64,000 bases of DNA from Methanosphaera sp. ISO3-F5 (GCF_034480035.2 NZ_CP118753.2:643001-707000), one strand, 5' to 3'; shown: positions 28,491 to 38,551, counted from the stretch's first letter. Numbers and translations: made by a program. Notes: generated by a model not told the origin, from the sequence alone.

Positions 28491-30563
28491 GAGGGTGTGC
28501 GACAACTCTCAGACATAACTAATTTTTTTATAGTTTAAATCTTTCTATTTTTATTATAATTTATTGATTTTATTTAGTTTTTTATAAATTTTTCGTATTC
28601 ATTTTTATTTTACTTATTAATTGTGTTTTTTAGGTATATTTATATATAAGGTTGTATAAATATATTATATAGAGAATTGAATTTATTGGTTTTGTTATTT
28701 ATGGTTTTACAAGAAGATACTGTTGGTCAGACTTTTTTGTTACCTAAGGATATACGTACTATGATTCCTGAGGATCATGTTTGTTTTTTTATTGAAAAAC
28801 TTGTGAATTGTGTGGATTTTAGTGAGATTGATTTTCAGTATGTTGATACTCCTGGTCAGAAGGCTTATTCTGCGGCCATGTTGGTTCGTATCATTATCTT
28901 GGGTACTATTTATTCTATTCATAGTAGTCGTAAGTTGGAACGTATTGTTCGTGAGAATATCGTGTTTATGTATTTGGCTGGATTTCAAACCCCTGTTTTC
29001 AGCACTATCGCAGCTTTTAAACGCGAACACAAGGAGATTATAGAAAAAATTTTTCTTGAAACAATAAATTATGGACATAACAAGAATTTAATTGATTTAG
29101 ACAGCATTAGTATCAATGGAAGTAAAACAAGAGCATATGCCAATAAATATAATAATTTAACCAATGAAGATGTACTAAAACTTTTACATATCATTCGTAA
29201 AGGCATTATTACTGATATGGAAGAAAATAAAGCTTTAGAAAACCGAGAAAACAAAACCGTATAAAATACAAACGATACCAAAGAACAAATCAAAGAAGCA
29301 CTACGAGAAGCACGTAATATCAAAGTTAAACCAGATGAAAAACCAAAAACAATAAAGAAAATAAAACACGAAGAATCACAAGATGAAGTGGATGAAGAAC
29401 AACAAACTAGATACTTACCGTAATAAACCGATGAAAAACAGTATGGAGCATGATGAGAGCAAATTTGACGAAGAAATGTATGAACTAATCGATGAAAATG
29501 ATTTAAACTTCTGTGGAAAACAAATACTAAAACAAGCCATAGAACACCCAGAAACAGCATACAAACAAATAAGAAAACTAGAAAAATGCAAAACAGAACT
29601 AGAAAAGAGTGGTAAAAATACCGTTAATTATACAGATCCAGAAGCATGTAAAAGTCCCAACAAAGAAGGAATAACACAAACCGGATACAACGAACAAATA
29701 CTAGTAGACAACAAAAACGGACTAATAATAGCAGTAGACGTAACCACAGATGGAAACGACCAAAAACAACTAATACCAATGATAAACCAGACACAAACAA
29801 ACCTACAAAACGCCCTAAACCTAACAAATGAAGAATCAATAACAAATAATGCAAAACATGGATATACTAGCCGATAACGGATACTACACCAACCAAACAA
29901 TACATGATATCTACGAAGAAGGAAAATACTCCATATTAATGCCAAATAGAGAACAAGCAGGCAAACAAAAAGATTGTCTAAGACGAAACAGCCAAAGAAA
30001 AACCAACACTAACAAAAAAGATGGTTACGGAAAACACAACATGATAAAAGACGAAGAAAACTACGCATACATCTGTCCAGAAAACAAGATACTACCTGTT
30101 AAACAAGTTTATCCTGGAAAATACACGGACAGAATAATCTTTTACACTAGTGAATGCAGCAAATGCCCATCCAAAAAGATCTGCTTAACCAACAAGATGA
30201 CTGGTAAAGTAATAACAGATTACACAAGTTATGCTAAAGAACTACTGGCTTATAAATTCGAAACACCAAACGGACAAGCTCAATACAAGAAGAGAATGCC
30301 CATGGTCGAACCACGATTCGCATACAACAAATACACACTAAAATACAGACAATACCACCTACTAGGACTAAGCAACGCAAAAATGCAACAAACACTCATG
30401 GCCACAGCACAAAACATAGTAAAAATACATAACATAGAACAAAAAGAACTAACAAACAATAAAAAGACAATAAATCTAAATTAAAAAATAGAATATAAAA
30501 CTAAAATTGAATCAAAGTGCCCAAAACAATTATCCTAAAACACAATAATTGTTGCACACTCTC
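28491..30563 (+). mobile_element. IS1182-like insertion sequence, copy 1 (decayed)
   Basis: About 2.07 kb element with imperfect terminal inverted repeats: GAGGGTGTGCGACAACT at the left and, read on the minus strand, GAGAGTGTGCAACAATT at the right end. A second copy in opposite orientation lies at 53428-57099 and shares both ends, the 180-base leader with its TATA-like TTTATATATAAG stretch, and the transposase. No clear target duplication could be picked: the right flank is only TTA before a group II intron starts. Confidence 0.85.
28701..30484 (+). pseudogene. IS1182-like transposase, broken
   Basis: DDE transposase of the IS1182/transposase_11 type. DIRTMIPEDHVCFFIEKLV and IILGTIYSIHSSRKLERIV come at the N terminus, LIDLDSISINGSKTRAYANK is the first Asp region and ILADNGYYTNQTI the second. 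It is not functional as it stands. A stop occurs at 29262 where the other copy has CAA (a C-to-T change), and the frame changes near 29400 and again near 29850, so three frames are used. The first 300 bases use T/G-ending codons and the rest A/C-ending ones. Confidence 0.88.
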
Positions 30564-31219
30564 TTAGTGCGACGAGCAATCGTCTTTCCCTCCTTAAAGG
30601 TCAGTACAACATCTTTTATAATATTCGAATGTTGTTAATCTAGTTATGTGGATTATTCTCGCTCGAAACTGCATCAACTGGTAACGGATGGTGTGGGTTG
30701 CATGAGAGTTAAGTGTCTAATCATAGTTTCTAGTTTCCAAGAAACTTGAGGGCTAGAGAAAAAAAACCAATATGATTAACGATAAGTGAAATTCTATAAG
30801 CATCGTGATGTGCAGCGATAGGAAATGGATTCTGATTACCTATCGTATTACAAACCCATGAGTAATTTACTCTTTTGAGAAGTGAATTTGTACATAACCT
30901 CTTTGATGGTTTGTCGGTGTATTGGAATAATCTATAGTTGGTTGCAGTCTGACGGAAGATGAACTCGGTAAGCCCGGCATGGTCCGAATTTACAACTAGT
31001 CATGTGATATGGTAATTGTTCGGTAGGCTACTGCGTGAGCGGGTGCTAATAGTCCTTGTTGGGTAAGGGATGTTAAGAAAGCTAATGACTCCATCGTCGT
31101 TAAGGCACATAAGAAACAAATATTTTGAGGGTATAATTATGGGAGTATATGCTGACTTTAACAGGTATGTCCGACGAATATAAGTCGAGTAAACAAATTA
31201 TATTAAGGTGTTTAATTCT

Positions 31220-32782
31220 ATGTATTTAGATGAGAATATAAATTATGTTGAAAAGGGCAAGGGTCTTTCGATTCAAGCTTTCACTGAATTATATGAGTCT
31301 GAGTTTGATTCTATGTGGAATGATATTTCATGGGAGAAGATAACGAGGCACATCTTTGATTTGCAAGAAAGAATATTTCGTGTTGTAAAAGAAAAGAAGG
31401 ATTATAGGTATGCTAGAACGTTAGAAAAGCTTTTATTGAAGAGTGATTCTGTTCTTCTTTATTCTATAAAGAGAGTTACTCAGATTAATAAAGGTAAGCG
31501 TACACCTGGTATTGATAATATGGTTGTAACGTCTGATTCTATGCGTATGGCATTGTTCTATAAGCTTCGTAGTATAAATGTAAATAATTTTAGAGTTTCA
31601 CCAGTTAGGCGTACTTTTATTCCTAAGAAGAATGGTAAGAAGAGACCTTTGGGTATTCCTACTGTTCGTGATAGGGTTATGCAGATGGTTGTCCGTATTG
31701 CTCTTGAGCCTCGATGTGAAGCTGTGTTTGAACCTTGTAGTTATGGTTTTAGACCTGTTCGTAGTGCTGGTCATGCTTTAGCTCGTATATATTCTGCTAC
31801 TAGGCATATGACTAGACCATGGATATTTGAGGGAGATTTTAAATCCTGTTTTGATACACTTAATCATGACTGGATACTGAAGCAGTTGGGGAATTTTCCT
31901 GCAAAACATATCATAGCTTCTTGGTTAAAGGCAGGATACTTACATCTTAATATGTTTCATCCTTCTAGAAGTGGTACTCCTCAAGGTGGTATCATTTCAC
32001 CATTGTTAGCTAATTTAGCATTACATGGTATGGAAGAAGCATTAGATGTAACATATCGCAGTTTCAAGAACACTTATGGTACTACATTTTATCATAATAA
32101 TTCTAAGTATGTTGTTGTCCGTTATGCTGATGATTTTGTTGTATTATGTAAAACAAAAGATGATGCATATGCTGTTTATGATAAATTAAGGATTTATCTA
32201 GTTGAACGTGGTTTAACACTTGCTGAGGATAAAACTAGAATCGTTCATATTAGTGAAGGATTTGATTTTCTTGGATTTAACATAAGATGTTTTAGCACAA
32301 AATCAGGAGATAAAGTATACACACAACCTAGTAAAGACTCATATAAGAAACTTTGTACTAAAATAAGAGATATTTATGTTAGATGCAGAAATAATATTCC
32401 GTTACTTATTGACAAATGGAATAAATTGCTATTTGGTACAGCTATGTACTGGAGACAAACTGTTTCTAAACGAACATTTAGTAAAATTGACCATTATGTT
32501 TGGAAACTTACTAAAAGAGCTCTGAAAAGACTACATAATAATAAACCATTTAAATGGATTTATAAGAAATATTTCCAGCCCGATATTAATGGTTGGAGTA
32601 ATAATAAATATATTCTTACTGATCCATCTGATAAGTCACTACAGCTTATTCGAATGGATTGGATTCATGTAAAGTATGCTCGTATGATTAAACATGATTG
32701 TTCCCCTTATGATAGGAACTACTTTAATTATATAGAGAATAAAGTAGGTAAAAGTGCTTATAACTGTCTATATGGTGGATGA
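31220..32782 (+). CDS. ltrA: Group II intron reverse transcriptase/maturase
   Basis: 520-residue RT-maturase that helps its intron splice and home. NKGKRTPGIDNMVV (RT0), FIPKKNGKKRPLGIPTVRDR (RT1-2), FEGDFKSCFDTLNHDWIL (RT3, first Asp), GTPQGGIISPLLANLAL (RT4) and the catalytic VVRYADDFVVLC (RT5) are all intact. Then come LAEDKTRIVHISEGFDFLGF and a maturase (X) domain. The C terminus (KHDCSPYDRNYFNYIENKV) keeps a trace of an HNH-type end. The ATG at 31220 has AAGGTG 9 bases upstream. The frame is intact, so the intron may be active. Confidence 0.94.
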   Translation: MYLDENINYVEKGKGLSIQAFTELYESEFDSMWNDISWEKITRHIFDLQERIFRVVKEKKDYRYARTLEKLLLKSDSVLLYSIKRVTQINKGKRTPGIDNMVVTSDSMRMALFYKLRSINVNNFRVSPVRRTFIPKKNGKKRPLGIPTVRDRVMQMVVRIALEPRCEAVFEPCSYGFRPVRSAGHALARIYSATRHMTRPWIFEGDFKSCFDTLNHDWILKQLGNFPAKHIIASWLKAGYLHLNMFHPSRSGTPQGGIISPLLANLALHGMEEALDVTYRSFKNTYGTTFYHNNSKYVVVRYADDFVVLCKTKDDAYAVYDKLRIYLVERGLTLAEDKTRIVHISEGFDFLGFNIRCFSTKSGDKVYTQPSKDSYKKLCTKIRDIYVRCRNNIPLLIDKWNKLLFGTAMYWRQTVSKRTFSKIDHYVWKLTKRALKRLHNNKPFKWIYKKYFQPDINGWSNNKYILTDPSDKSLQLIRMDWIHVKYARMIKHDCSPYDRNYFNYIENKVGKSAYNCLYGG

Positions 32783-32831
32783 ATATATCATAAGATTTAT
32801 ACTATTTTTTTTACATGAAAATTACATGCTC

Positions 32832-32865
32832 GAGCCGTATGTCTTGAAAGGGACACGTACGGTTC
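32832..32865 (+). ncRNA. Group II intron domain V
   Basis: 34-base hairpin GAGCCGTATG...CGTACGGTTC with the AGC catalytic triad near the 5' strand and a GAAA loop. It is base-for-base identical to domain V of intron 2. Confidence 0.93.
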
Positions 32866-32989
32866 CTAGGAGAAGAGGAGAGAGTAATCTCTCTGATTTA
32901 TCCGACATTAAATAAAAAAATACATTAATACATTACAAAACAAAGAATAAAAATGATATTTTATAGTAAAAATAACTGTTTAAAATGCT

Positions 32990-33066
32990 TTAAAAAATTA
33001 TTTTTTAAGTATTTTATTTAAAGTATAAAAATTAGTTATATCTTGGTGTTATTGCATAATTTCCAA
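32990..33066 (-). repeat. Remnant of an IS1182-like left end
   Basis: The stretch TATTTAAAGTATAAAAATTA followed by GTTATATCTTGGTGTTATTG closely resembles the left end (minus orientation) of IS copy 2 at 57048-57095. It is opposite in direction to copy 1. The terminal GAGG-TGTGC has decayed. It indicates that a further element or a rearranged end once lay here, downstream of intron 1. Confidence 0.5.
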
Positions 33067-33182
33067 TAACTTAAAATTTATCACTACACCTTTTGACAAT
33101 CTTAATTTTTTTAGTTAAATTGAATATTATTAAACAACAAATATTAGTGTAATAATAAAACATTTTTTTAGGATTAATTATT

Positions 33183-34628
33183 ATGAGTGTTACAACGAGA
33201 GTAGTTAAGAATTCTAGTTTGTTAATGGTGACTAGTGTAGTTACTAATTTAATGATGTTTCTTTTAACATTGTTCACTGCCCGGTATTTGGGAACTTATA
33301 ATTTTGGTCTTATTTCCAGTGCTTTAAGTGTTATTGGAATTTTTGGCGTTTTCTGTGATTTTGGACTGGGTATGTATGCTATTCAGAAAGTTTCACGTGA
33401 TCATAATCTTACTGCTCGTTATTTTGGAACAGCATTTGTTTTACGATTAATTTTAACCATTTTAACCTTCGTGATCTATGTTTTGTTCACGACTGTCAGT
33501 GGTTTTAGTGGCGAATCCTTCTGGGTAATGGTTGTTGTTGGAGGTTATATGTTTTTTAATTCTCTGACTACTTTTTATTATTCTATGTATCAGAGTAATG
33601 AACAGATGCATTTTCAGACAATTGTGAATGCGGTTTATAGTGTTGGTGTTTTCATAGTAGCATTAGTCTTCATTTACTTAGGAGGTAATGTTGTTTGGAT
33701 TGCAGCGGCTTATCCAATTAGTATGTTCATTGCATTTGTAGTTGGTCATATAATTAAAATCAGACATTATCCGAGGTTTACCTTTGACTTCAGTAAATCT
33801 TTTATTGGAGAGTTAATTGTTAATGGTATTCCTTTTGGTATTACGGGAGTTTTTACTTCTATTTACTTTTGGATTGCATCTGTAATGTTAACTTTTATGT
33901 CAGGTAATGTTGCCGTGGGATTGTTCAGTTCTTCTCAGAAGTTGTTACTTGTACTTTCTTCACTGTTTATGCTGATTTCTAATGCGGTTTTCCCTGTGAT
34001 GAGTCAGTTGTATGTGACGGATACTGTTAAGCTTAATGCTTTGTATCAGAAGATGTTGAAGTATTTGTTGATTTTAAGTGTTCCTATTGCTGTTGGCAGT
34101 GCCATTTATTCGGCTGATATTATTCGCATCATATTTGGTGAAGCTTTCATGGATGCTTCCACGGGTTTAAGTGTACTTATCTGGGCGGTTATTTTCATGT
34201 TCCTCAGCGGTACTACTTCAACGCTTCTGGGTGCTATTAATAAGCAGTTTTTGGTGACTAAGGTTACTATGGGAGGTGCTATTGTTAGTGTAGCTGCTAA
34301 CATGTTTCTAATTCCATTGTTTTCCTTTGTTGGTGCTAGTATTACTGCTGTGTTAACGGAGTTTGTTGTTTTGGTGTTGATGCTTTATGCATTGAGACGT
34401 ACGGAGTTTGGATTAAATGTTAGAAAAGCGGTTGTACCATTTTTGCAGGTGTTAATTGCTAATATTATCATGGCATTAGCGTTAGTGTATCTGCATTTAC
34501 CATTTATTCTGGGGGTTGTTGTTGCGGTTGTGGTTTATGTAATTGCATTGTTTGTGACTGGTGCTTTTAATAAGGAAGATCGTGATATATTATTTGGTTT
34601 GGTTGAACAGGTAAGAGATAGGGGATGA
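33183..34628 (+). CDS. Wzx-type polysaccharide flippase (MOP superfamily)
   Basis: 481-residue membrane protein with about 12-14 hydrophobic segments. FTARYLGTYNFGLISSAL is the typical first-loop motif and GLGMYAIQKVSRD follows. Members move lipid-linked oligosaccharides across the membrane. It overlaps the GT4 gene region by a few bases, and glf and rfbC lie nearby. Codons are mainly T/G-ending throughout, in contrast to the A/C-rich genes further right. Confidence 0.93.
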   Translation: MSVTTRVVKNSSLLMVTSVVTNLMMFLLTLFTARYLGTYNFGLISSALSVIGIFGVFCDFGLGMYAIQKVSRDHNLTARYFGTAFVLRLILTILTFVIYVLFTTVSGFSGESFWVMVVVGGYMFFNSLTTFYYSMYQSNEQMHFQTIVNAVYSVGVFIVALVFIYLGGNVVWIAAAYPISMFIAFVVGHIIKIRHYPRFTFDFSKSFIGELIVNGIPFGITGVFTSIYFWIASVMLTFMSGNVAVGLFSSSQKLLLVLSSLFMLISNAVFPVMSQLYVTDTVKLNALYQKMLKYLLILSVPIAVGSAIYSADIIRIIFGEAFMDASTGLSVLIWAVIFMFLSGTTSTLLGAINKQFLVTKVTMGGAIVSVAANMFLIPLFSFVGASITAVLTEFVVLVLMLYALRRTEFGLNVRKAVVPFLQVLIANIIMALALVYLHLPFILGVVVAVVVYVIALFVTGAFNKEDRDILFGLVEQVRDRG

Positions 34629-34636
34629 TTTTTTCT

Positions 34637-35758
34637 ATGAATATTGTTGTTGTTACTGAGTATTTTCCATCCGGGGATTGTCTTGATATTAAGGGTGGTG
34701 TGGAAGTTTGTTGCTATAATGAGGCAATGGAGCTTTCCAAGTATCATGAGGTTACAGTTCTCACATCCAAGGAATCTGAAATTGATGAGTTTGATATTCA
34801 TGATGTGCATGTAGTATGTTGTGGGGACAATAGAAGTTATGTGCAGAAGGGTTCTTTTACTTCAAGGCTTAAATTTATGAAGGATGCACTCAACATGCAT
34901 GAAATGCTGGGGGATATTGATTTGGTTATTGGTTATAATTTCATCACATACCCTGTTGCATATAAGTTAGCTAAAAAATTAGGTGCAAAGGTTGCACTTC
35001 GTTATCATGATGTATGGATAGGTGAATGGACTAAGAATATGGGAATCACGGGACTATTTGGTGAAGTACTTGAGAGATACATTTTAAGACAAAATATAGA
35101 CTTATATGTTGCGGTTTCCGATTTTACAAGGAATAATCTTAACAAGTATGTACCAGAAGATAAAACAATCACAATACATAATATAGTTGATTTTCCTAAT
35201 GTTACATCAGACAAATATCTTTCTCCAACTGTTTCATGTGTGGCAAGGCTGGTTGAATATAAAAGGGTAAATGATCTTATTAGGGCAGTAGGTTTAATCA
35301 AGGAAGAAATTCCTAACATCAAATGTCAAATTGTTGGTACAGGCCCTGAAGAGGAAAGATTAAAGAGCCTTACAGGCCAGTTAAACTTGGAGGATAACAT
35401 TGAATTCCTTGGTTTTGTAGAAGATCATGATGATGTTATGAGAGTAGTTAAATCATCACATGTTTTCTGTCTTCCAAGTATAGTGGAAGGTTTTGGTATA
35501 GTTATAATAGAGGCACAGTCTTTGGAAACACCATTTGTTGCTGCTCGCATTCCTCCAGTTGTTGAGTCTAGTGGAGAAATGGGTGGTCTTTTCTTTGAAC
35601 CAAAAAATTATCAGGAATTGGCTTCTCAGATATTGAAATTGTTGAAGGATAAAGAACTCTATGAGAAGTTACAAGTTGAAGGTCTTGAAAATAAGGATAA
35701 TTATACAAAAGAGGTTATTGGGGGTAAGTTGAATAAGGCTTACTCTAACCTATTCTAG
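34637..35758 (+). CDS. Family 4 glycosyltransferase
   Basis: 373-residue GT-B enzyme: VVTEYFPSGDCLDIKGGVEV at the start, CVARLVEYKRVNDLIRAVG opening the donor domain, and SIVEGFGIVIIEAQ as the E-x7-E motif. The ATG at 34637 was chosen because the GGGGATGA site behind the flippase gene is too close to the ATG at 34625. Its stop overlaps the stop of the convergent bile salt hydrolase gene by 4 bases. Confidence 0.9.
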   Translation: MNIVVVTEYFPSGDCLDIKGGVEVCCYNEAMELSKYHEVTVLTSKESEIDEFDIHDVHVVCCGDNRSYVQKGSFTSRLKFMKDALNMHEMLGDIDLVIGYNFITYPVAYKLAKKLGAKVALRYHDVWIGEWTKNMGITGLFGEVLERYILRQNIDLYVAVSDFTRNNLNKYVPEDKTITIHNIVDFPNVTSDKYLSPTVSCVARLVEYKRVNDLIRAVGLIKEEIPNIKCQIVGTGPEEERLKSLTGQLNLEDNIEFLGFVEDHDDVMRVVKSSHVFCLPSIVEGFGIVIIEAQSLETPFVAARIPPVVESSGEMGGLFFEPKNYQELASQILKLLKDKELYEKLQVEGLENKDNYTKEVIGGKLNKAYSNLF

Positions 35759-36726
35759 TTTTGAAAATTAATTTCTTGTTCTTCTATTAGGGGGTAGACT
35801 GCTAATTCATTGCTTTCCAAGTCGTAGTTATGCATTTTTACCGCATTTATGCTGCTGTTGTCATATGTTTTGTAGTAGTATATTCCTTTATCCGTGTTTA
35901 CACAGGATGAGTATATGGTGTACTCATATTTTCCGGGTGCTACTTCACAGCATCCTTTTTGTTGATATACTGATTCGAGTATGTGGAAGAATTGATTCAC
36001 ACTTTTAATTTCATCATCATTTTCAAGCACATTTTCATGTGTGAATGCTACTTTTACGAAGCGTGACATACTTGATAAGTCTCCAGGTAATCCTATTGCT
36101 CCCATTCCTCTGCTGTATGTGTCTAATTCTATTTTTTCTGAGAATGTATTGTCCGGTGTTTTTCTTGATAGGTGTCTGTAATTGTTTAGGTTAAATAGTT
36201 GTTTGTCGAATGATGGGCTGTTGGTCATTACTCCTAGGGGGTTGTCGTATATTTTCATTCCATCTTCCATGCATTCTATTACTATTGATTCGTTTTTGTC
36301 GGATATCATCCAGTGTAGTGGGGATAATGGTAGTTGTTCACTGAAGTTTATGTTTACCAAGTTAATATTTTCTATTAGCTTTTTTGCTTCTTTGATATTT
36401 TCTGCTTGTCCCAGTATCCATGGTATGAATTCGAATGGTGTGATATTATCATTTTCTTTATTTATTTCATAGTATTTTGCTTCAGGAAAGTTAAGTCCTG
36501 CCATGCTTAGTCCTTTTTCATTTGTTGCATCGTAGTATAATGGATAATTTTCTACTACGAATGCCATTCCTATTATTGCATAGTGGGTGTCGATATTTTC
36601 TTCTTTTCTGAATGGTAATGTGTAGTTTCTTGGTGTTATTACTACTGTTTCATTGTATGAAAATTCCAGGTCTAGGTTTCTGCCAAAGTAATGGCTTTTT
36701 GAGTTAAAGCTTGCGGCGGTACACAT
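35755..36726 (-). CDS. Choloylglycine hydrolase (bile salt hydrolase) family
   Basis: 323-residue Ntn hydrolase that splits the amide bond of conjugated bile acids or related amides. After removal of Met1 the catalytic Cys2 is exposed (MCTAASF). Arg16 and Asp19 (GRNLDL), Asn79 (SMAGLNFP), Asn169 (GVMTNSP) and Arg222 (SRFVKVAF) all sit at the positions expected for a working enzyme. Cytoplasmic, as no signal is seen. Gut methanogens are known to carry such enzymes, but penicillin acylase-like members of the family exist, so the substrate needs testing. It lies between polysaccharide genes and is not obviously in an operon with them. Confidence 0.92.
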   Translation of the reverse strand: MCTAASFNSKSHYFGRNLDLEFSYNETVVITPRNYTLPFRKEENIDTHYAIIGMAFVVENYPLYYDATNEKGLSMAGLNFPEAKYYEINKENDNITPFEFIPWILGQAENIKEAKKLIENINLVNINFSEQLPLSPLHWMISDKNESIVIECMEDGMKIYDNPLGVMTNSPSFDKQLFNLNNYRHLSRKTPDNTFSEKIELDTYSRGMGAIGLPGDLSSMSRFVKVAFTHENVLENDDEIKSVNQFFHILESVYQQKGCCEVAPGKYEYTIYSSCVNTDKGIYYYKTYDNSSINAVKMHNYDLESNELAVYPLIEEQEINFQN

Positions 36727-36739
36727 ATTATCACCATTT

Positions 36740-37840
36740 TCAGTTCATTTCTTTTTCAACTGTATTCAATGCTTCTTCTATGATTTTCCACATGTCATAG
36801 TATTTGTATGTTCCGAGTCTTCCTCCGAATATCACGTTTTCTTCTTTTTTTGCTTTTTCTTCGTATTTCTGGTATATCGTGTTGTTTTCAGTATTGTTTA
36901 CTGGGTAGTATGCTTCGTCTCCTGGTTTCCATGTTGCCGGGTATTCTCTGGTTATGATTGTTTTCGGACTATCTGATCCTTCAAAGTGTTTATGTTCTAT
37001 GATTCTGGTGTATGGTATTTCTCGTTCTGTGTAGTTTATAACGGCGTTTCCCTGGAAATTTTCCATGTCTAATGTTTCTGTTTCGAATTTTAATCCTCTA
37101 TATTCTAGTCTTCCATATTCATAGTCATAGTATTGGTCTATCATTCCCGTGAACACTATTTTATCTGCTATGTTTTCCCAATATTTTCTGTCTTCGAAGA
37201 AGTCTGTTTCTAGTTTTACTTCGATTCCGTCTAGCATTTTCTCGATTACATTTGTGTATCCGTCGAGGGGTATTCCCTGGTATCTGTCGTTGAAGTAGTT
37301 GTTGTCGAATGTTAATCTGACAGGTAATCTTTTAATGATAAATGCTGGAAGTTCACAACAGTCTTTTCCCCATTGTTTTTCAGTATATCCCTTAATTAAC
37401 TTAGTATAAATATCTGGCCCGACGAGGCTGATTGCTTGTTCTTCCAGGTTTTGTGGCTCAGTTATTCCTGCTTCCCTCTTTTGTTCCTCTATTTTTGCCA
37501 TTGCCTCTTCTGGTGTTTTTGTACCCCACATTTGATAGAATGTGTTCATGTTGAATGGTAAGTTGTACATTTTGTCCTTGTATACTGCGACTGGTGAGTT
37601 TATGAAGTTGTTAAATTCCGTGAATTGGTTTATGTACTCCCAGACTCTTTTATCACTTGTGTGGAAGATGTGTGCTCCATATTTGTGTACGTTTATGTTT
37701 TCCTGTTTCTGGGTGTATATGTTCCCTCCGATATGGTCACGTTTTTCTATTACTATGCATTTTTTTCCTGCTTTTGTCATTTCGTAGGCGAATATTGAAC
37801 CGAAGAGTCCTGATCCTACTATTAGGTAATCGTATTTCAT
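36740..37840 (-). CDS. glf: UDP-galactopyranose mutase
   Basis: 366-residue flavoenzyme turning UDP-galactopyranose into UDP-galactofuranose. The FAD-binding IVGSGLFGSIFAYEM is followed by IEKRDHIGGNIY, the HKYGAHIFHTSDKRVWEY substrate segment, and GGRLGTYKYYDMW at the C terminus. The start is the Met of MKYDYLIVG; five upstream codons have no family match. It reads towards the bile salt hydrolase gene with a 13-base gap. It suggests that galactofuranose is part of the surface glycan. Confidence 0.95.
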   Translation of the reverse strand: MKYDYLIVGSGLFGSIFAYEMTKAGKKCIVIEKRDHIGGNIYTQKQENINVHKYGAHIFHTSDKRVWEYINQFTEFNNFINSPVAVYKDKMYNLPFNMNTFYQMWGTKTPEEAMAKIEEQKREAGITEPQNLEEQAISLVGPDIYTKLIKGYTEKQWGKDCCELPAFIIKRLPVRLTFDNNYFNDRYQGIPLDGYTNVIEKMLDGIEVKLETDFFEDRKYWENIADKIVFTGMIDQYYDYEYGRLEYRGLKFETETLDMENFQGNAVINYTEREIPYTRIIEHKHFEGSDSPKTIITREYPATWKPGDEAYYPVNNTENNTIYQKYEEKAKKEENVIFGGRLGTYKYYDMWKIIEEALNTVEKEMN

Positions 37841-37954
37841 ATTGTAAAATTCCATTAATTTTATTATGTATTATGTTTGTTTTTTTATTGTAATAAAATT
37901 TAATAATTATTTTTTAGAAAAATAATAATTAATTAAATAATGTAGGAAGATTTT

Positions 37955-38512
37955 ATGGCAGATTTTAAGTTTATTAAGACAAGTATTGAGGGCGTGGTCA
38001 TCGTGGAACCACAAGTATTCGGTGATAACAGGGGCTACTTTATGGAAACATATCATGAAAAAATATTCAAAGAAAATGGTATCACCGCCGATTTTGTTCA
38101 GGATAACCAGTCCAAGTCCAAAAAAGGTGTACTGCGTGGTCTTCACTTCCAGTACAAGTATCCTCAGGGCAAACTTGTAAGAGTTATCAGCGGCGAAGTC
38201 TTTGATGTTGCAGTGGATATGAGACGTGATTCACCCACTTATGGCAAATGGGAGGGTGTAATACTCTCTGATGAAAACAAGAACCAGTTCTATATCCCTC
38301 CAGGTTTTGCTCATGGATTTGTGGTTTTAAGTGATACTGCCGAGTTTACTTATAAGTGCACGGACTTTTATCATCCTGAGGATGAGGGTGGTATCCGGTG
38401 GGATGATCCGGAGATTGGTATTGAATGGCCAATAGGGGACATTGATGAACTCATATTATCTGATAAGGATAAACTCTGGAAAGCATTAAGTGAAACAGAA
38501 ACCAACTTCTAA
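37955..38512 (+). CDS. rfbC: dTDP-4-dehydrorhamnose 3,5-epimerase
   Basis: 185-residue cupin enzyme of dTDP-L-rhamnose synthesis. FGDNRGYFMETYHEKIF comes first, then LRGLHFQ with the catalytic His, the GEVFDVAVDMRRDSPTYGKW stretch and YIPPGFAHGFVVLSD. Full length. The rfbA, rfbB and rfbD partners are not in the window. A ribosome binding site (AGGAAG) precedes the ATG. Codons are less T-rich than in the genes just to the left. Confidence 0.95.
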   Translation: MADFKFIKTSIEGVVIVEPQVFGDNRGYFMETYHEKIFKENGITADFVQDNQSKSKKGVLRGLHFQYKYPQGKLVRVISGEVFDVAVDMRRDSPTYGKWEGVILSDENKNQFYIPPGFAHGFVVLSDTAEFTYKCTDFYHPEDEGGIRWDDPEIGIEWPIGDIDELILSDKDKLWKALSETETNF

Positions 38513-38551
38513 TAATAGGTTTACCCAGTAATCTCCCTTTTAAACATACAC

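Larger units (their letters stand above)
30567..32906 (+). mobile_element. Group II intron 1 (complete, with reverse transcriptase)
   Basis: Starts with the GTGCGAC 5' consensus and ends ...TTATCCGAC, as in the second intron of this window. A structured, gene-free 5' region of about 640 bases (domains I-III) precedes the RT gene (domain IV), then domain V and a domain VI-like hairpin close it. It begins only 3 bases beyond the right end of IS copy 1, in the same orientation. The boundary calls rest on alignment with intron 2, whose exons confirm them. Confidence 0.9.

Noticed and set aside
28491-28500. A target-site duplication for IS1182-like copy 1.
   Set aside because: The left flank TTTAAAG and the right flank TTA before the intron share too few bases to call.
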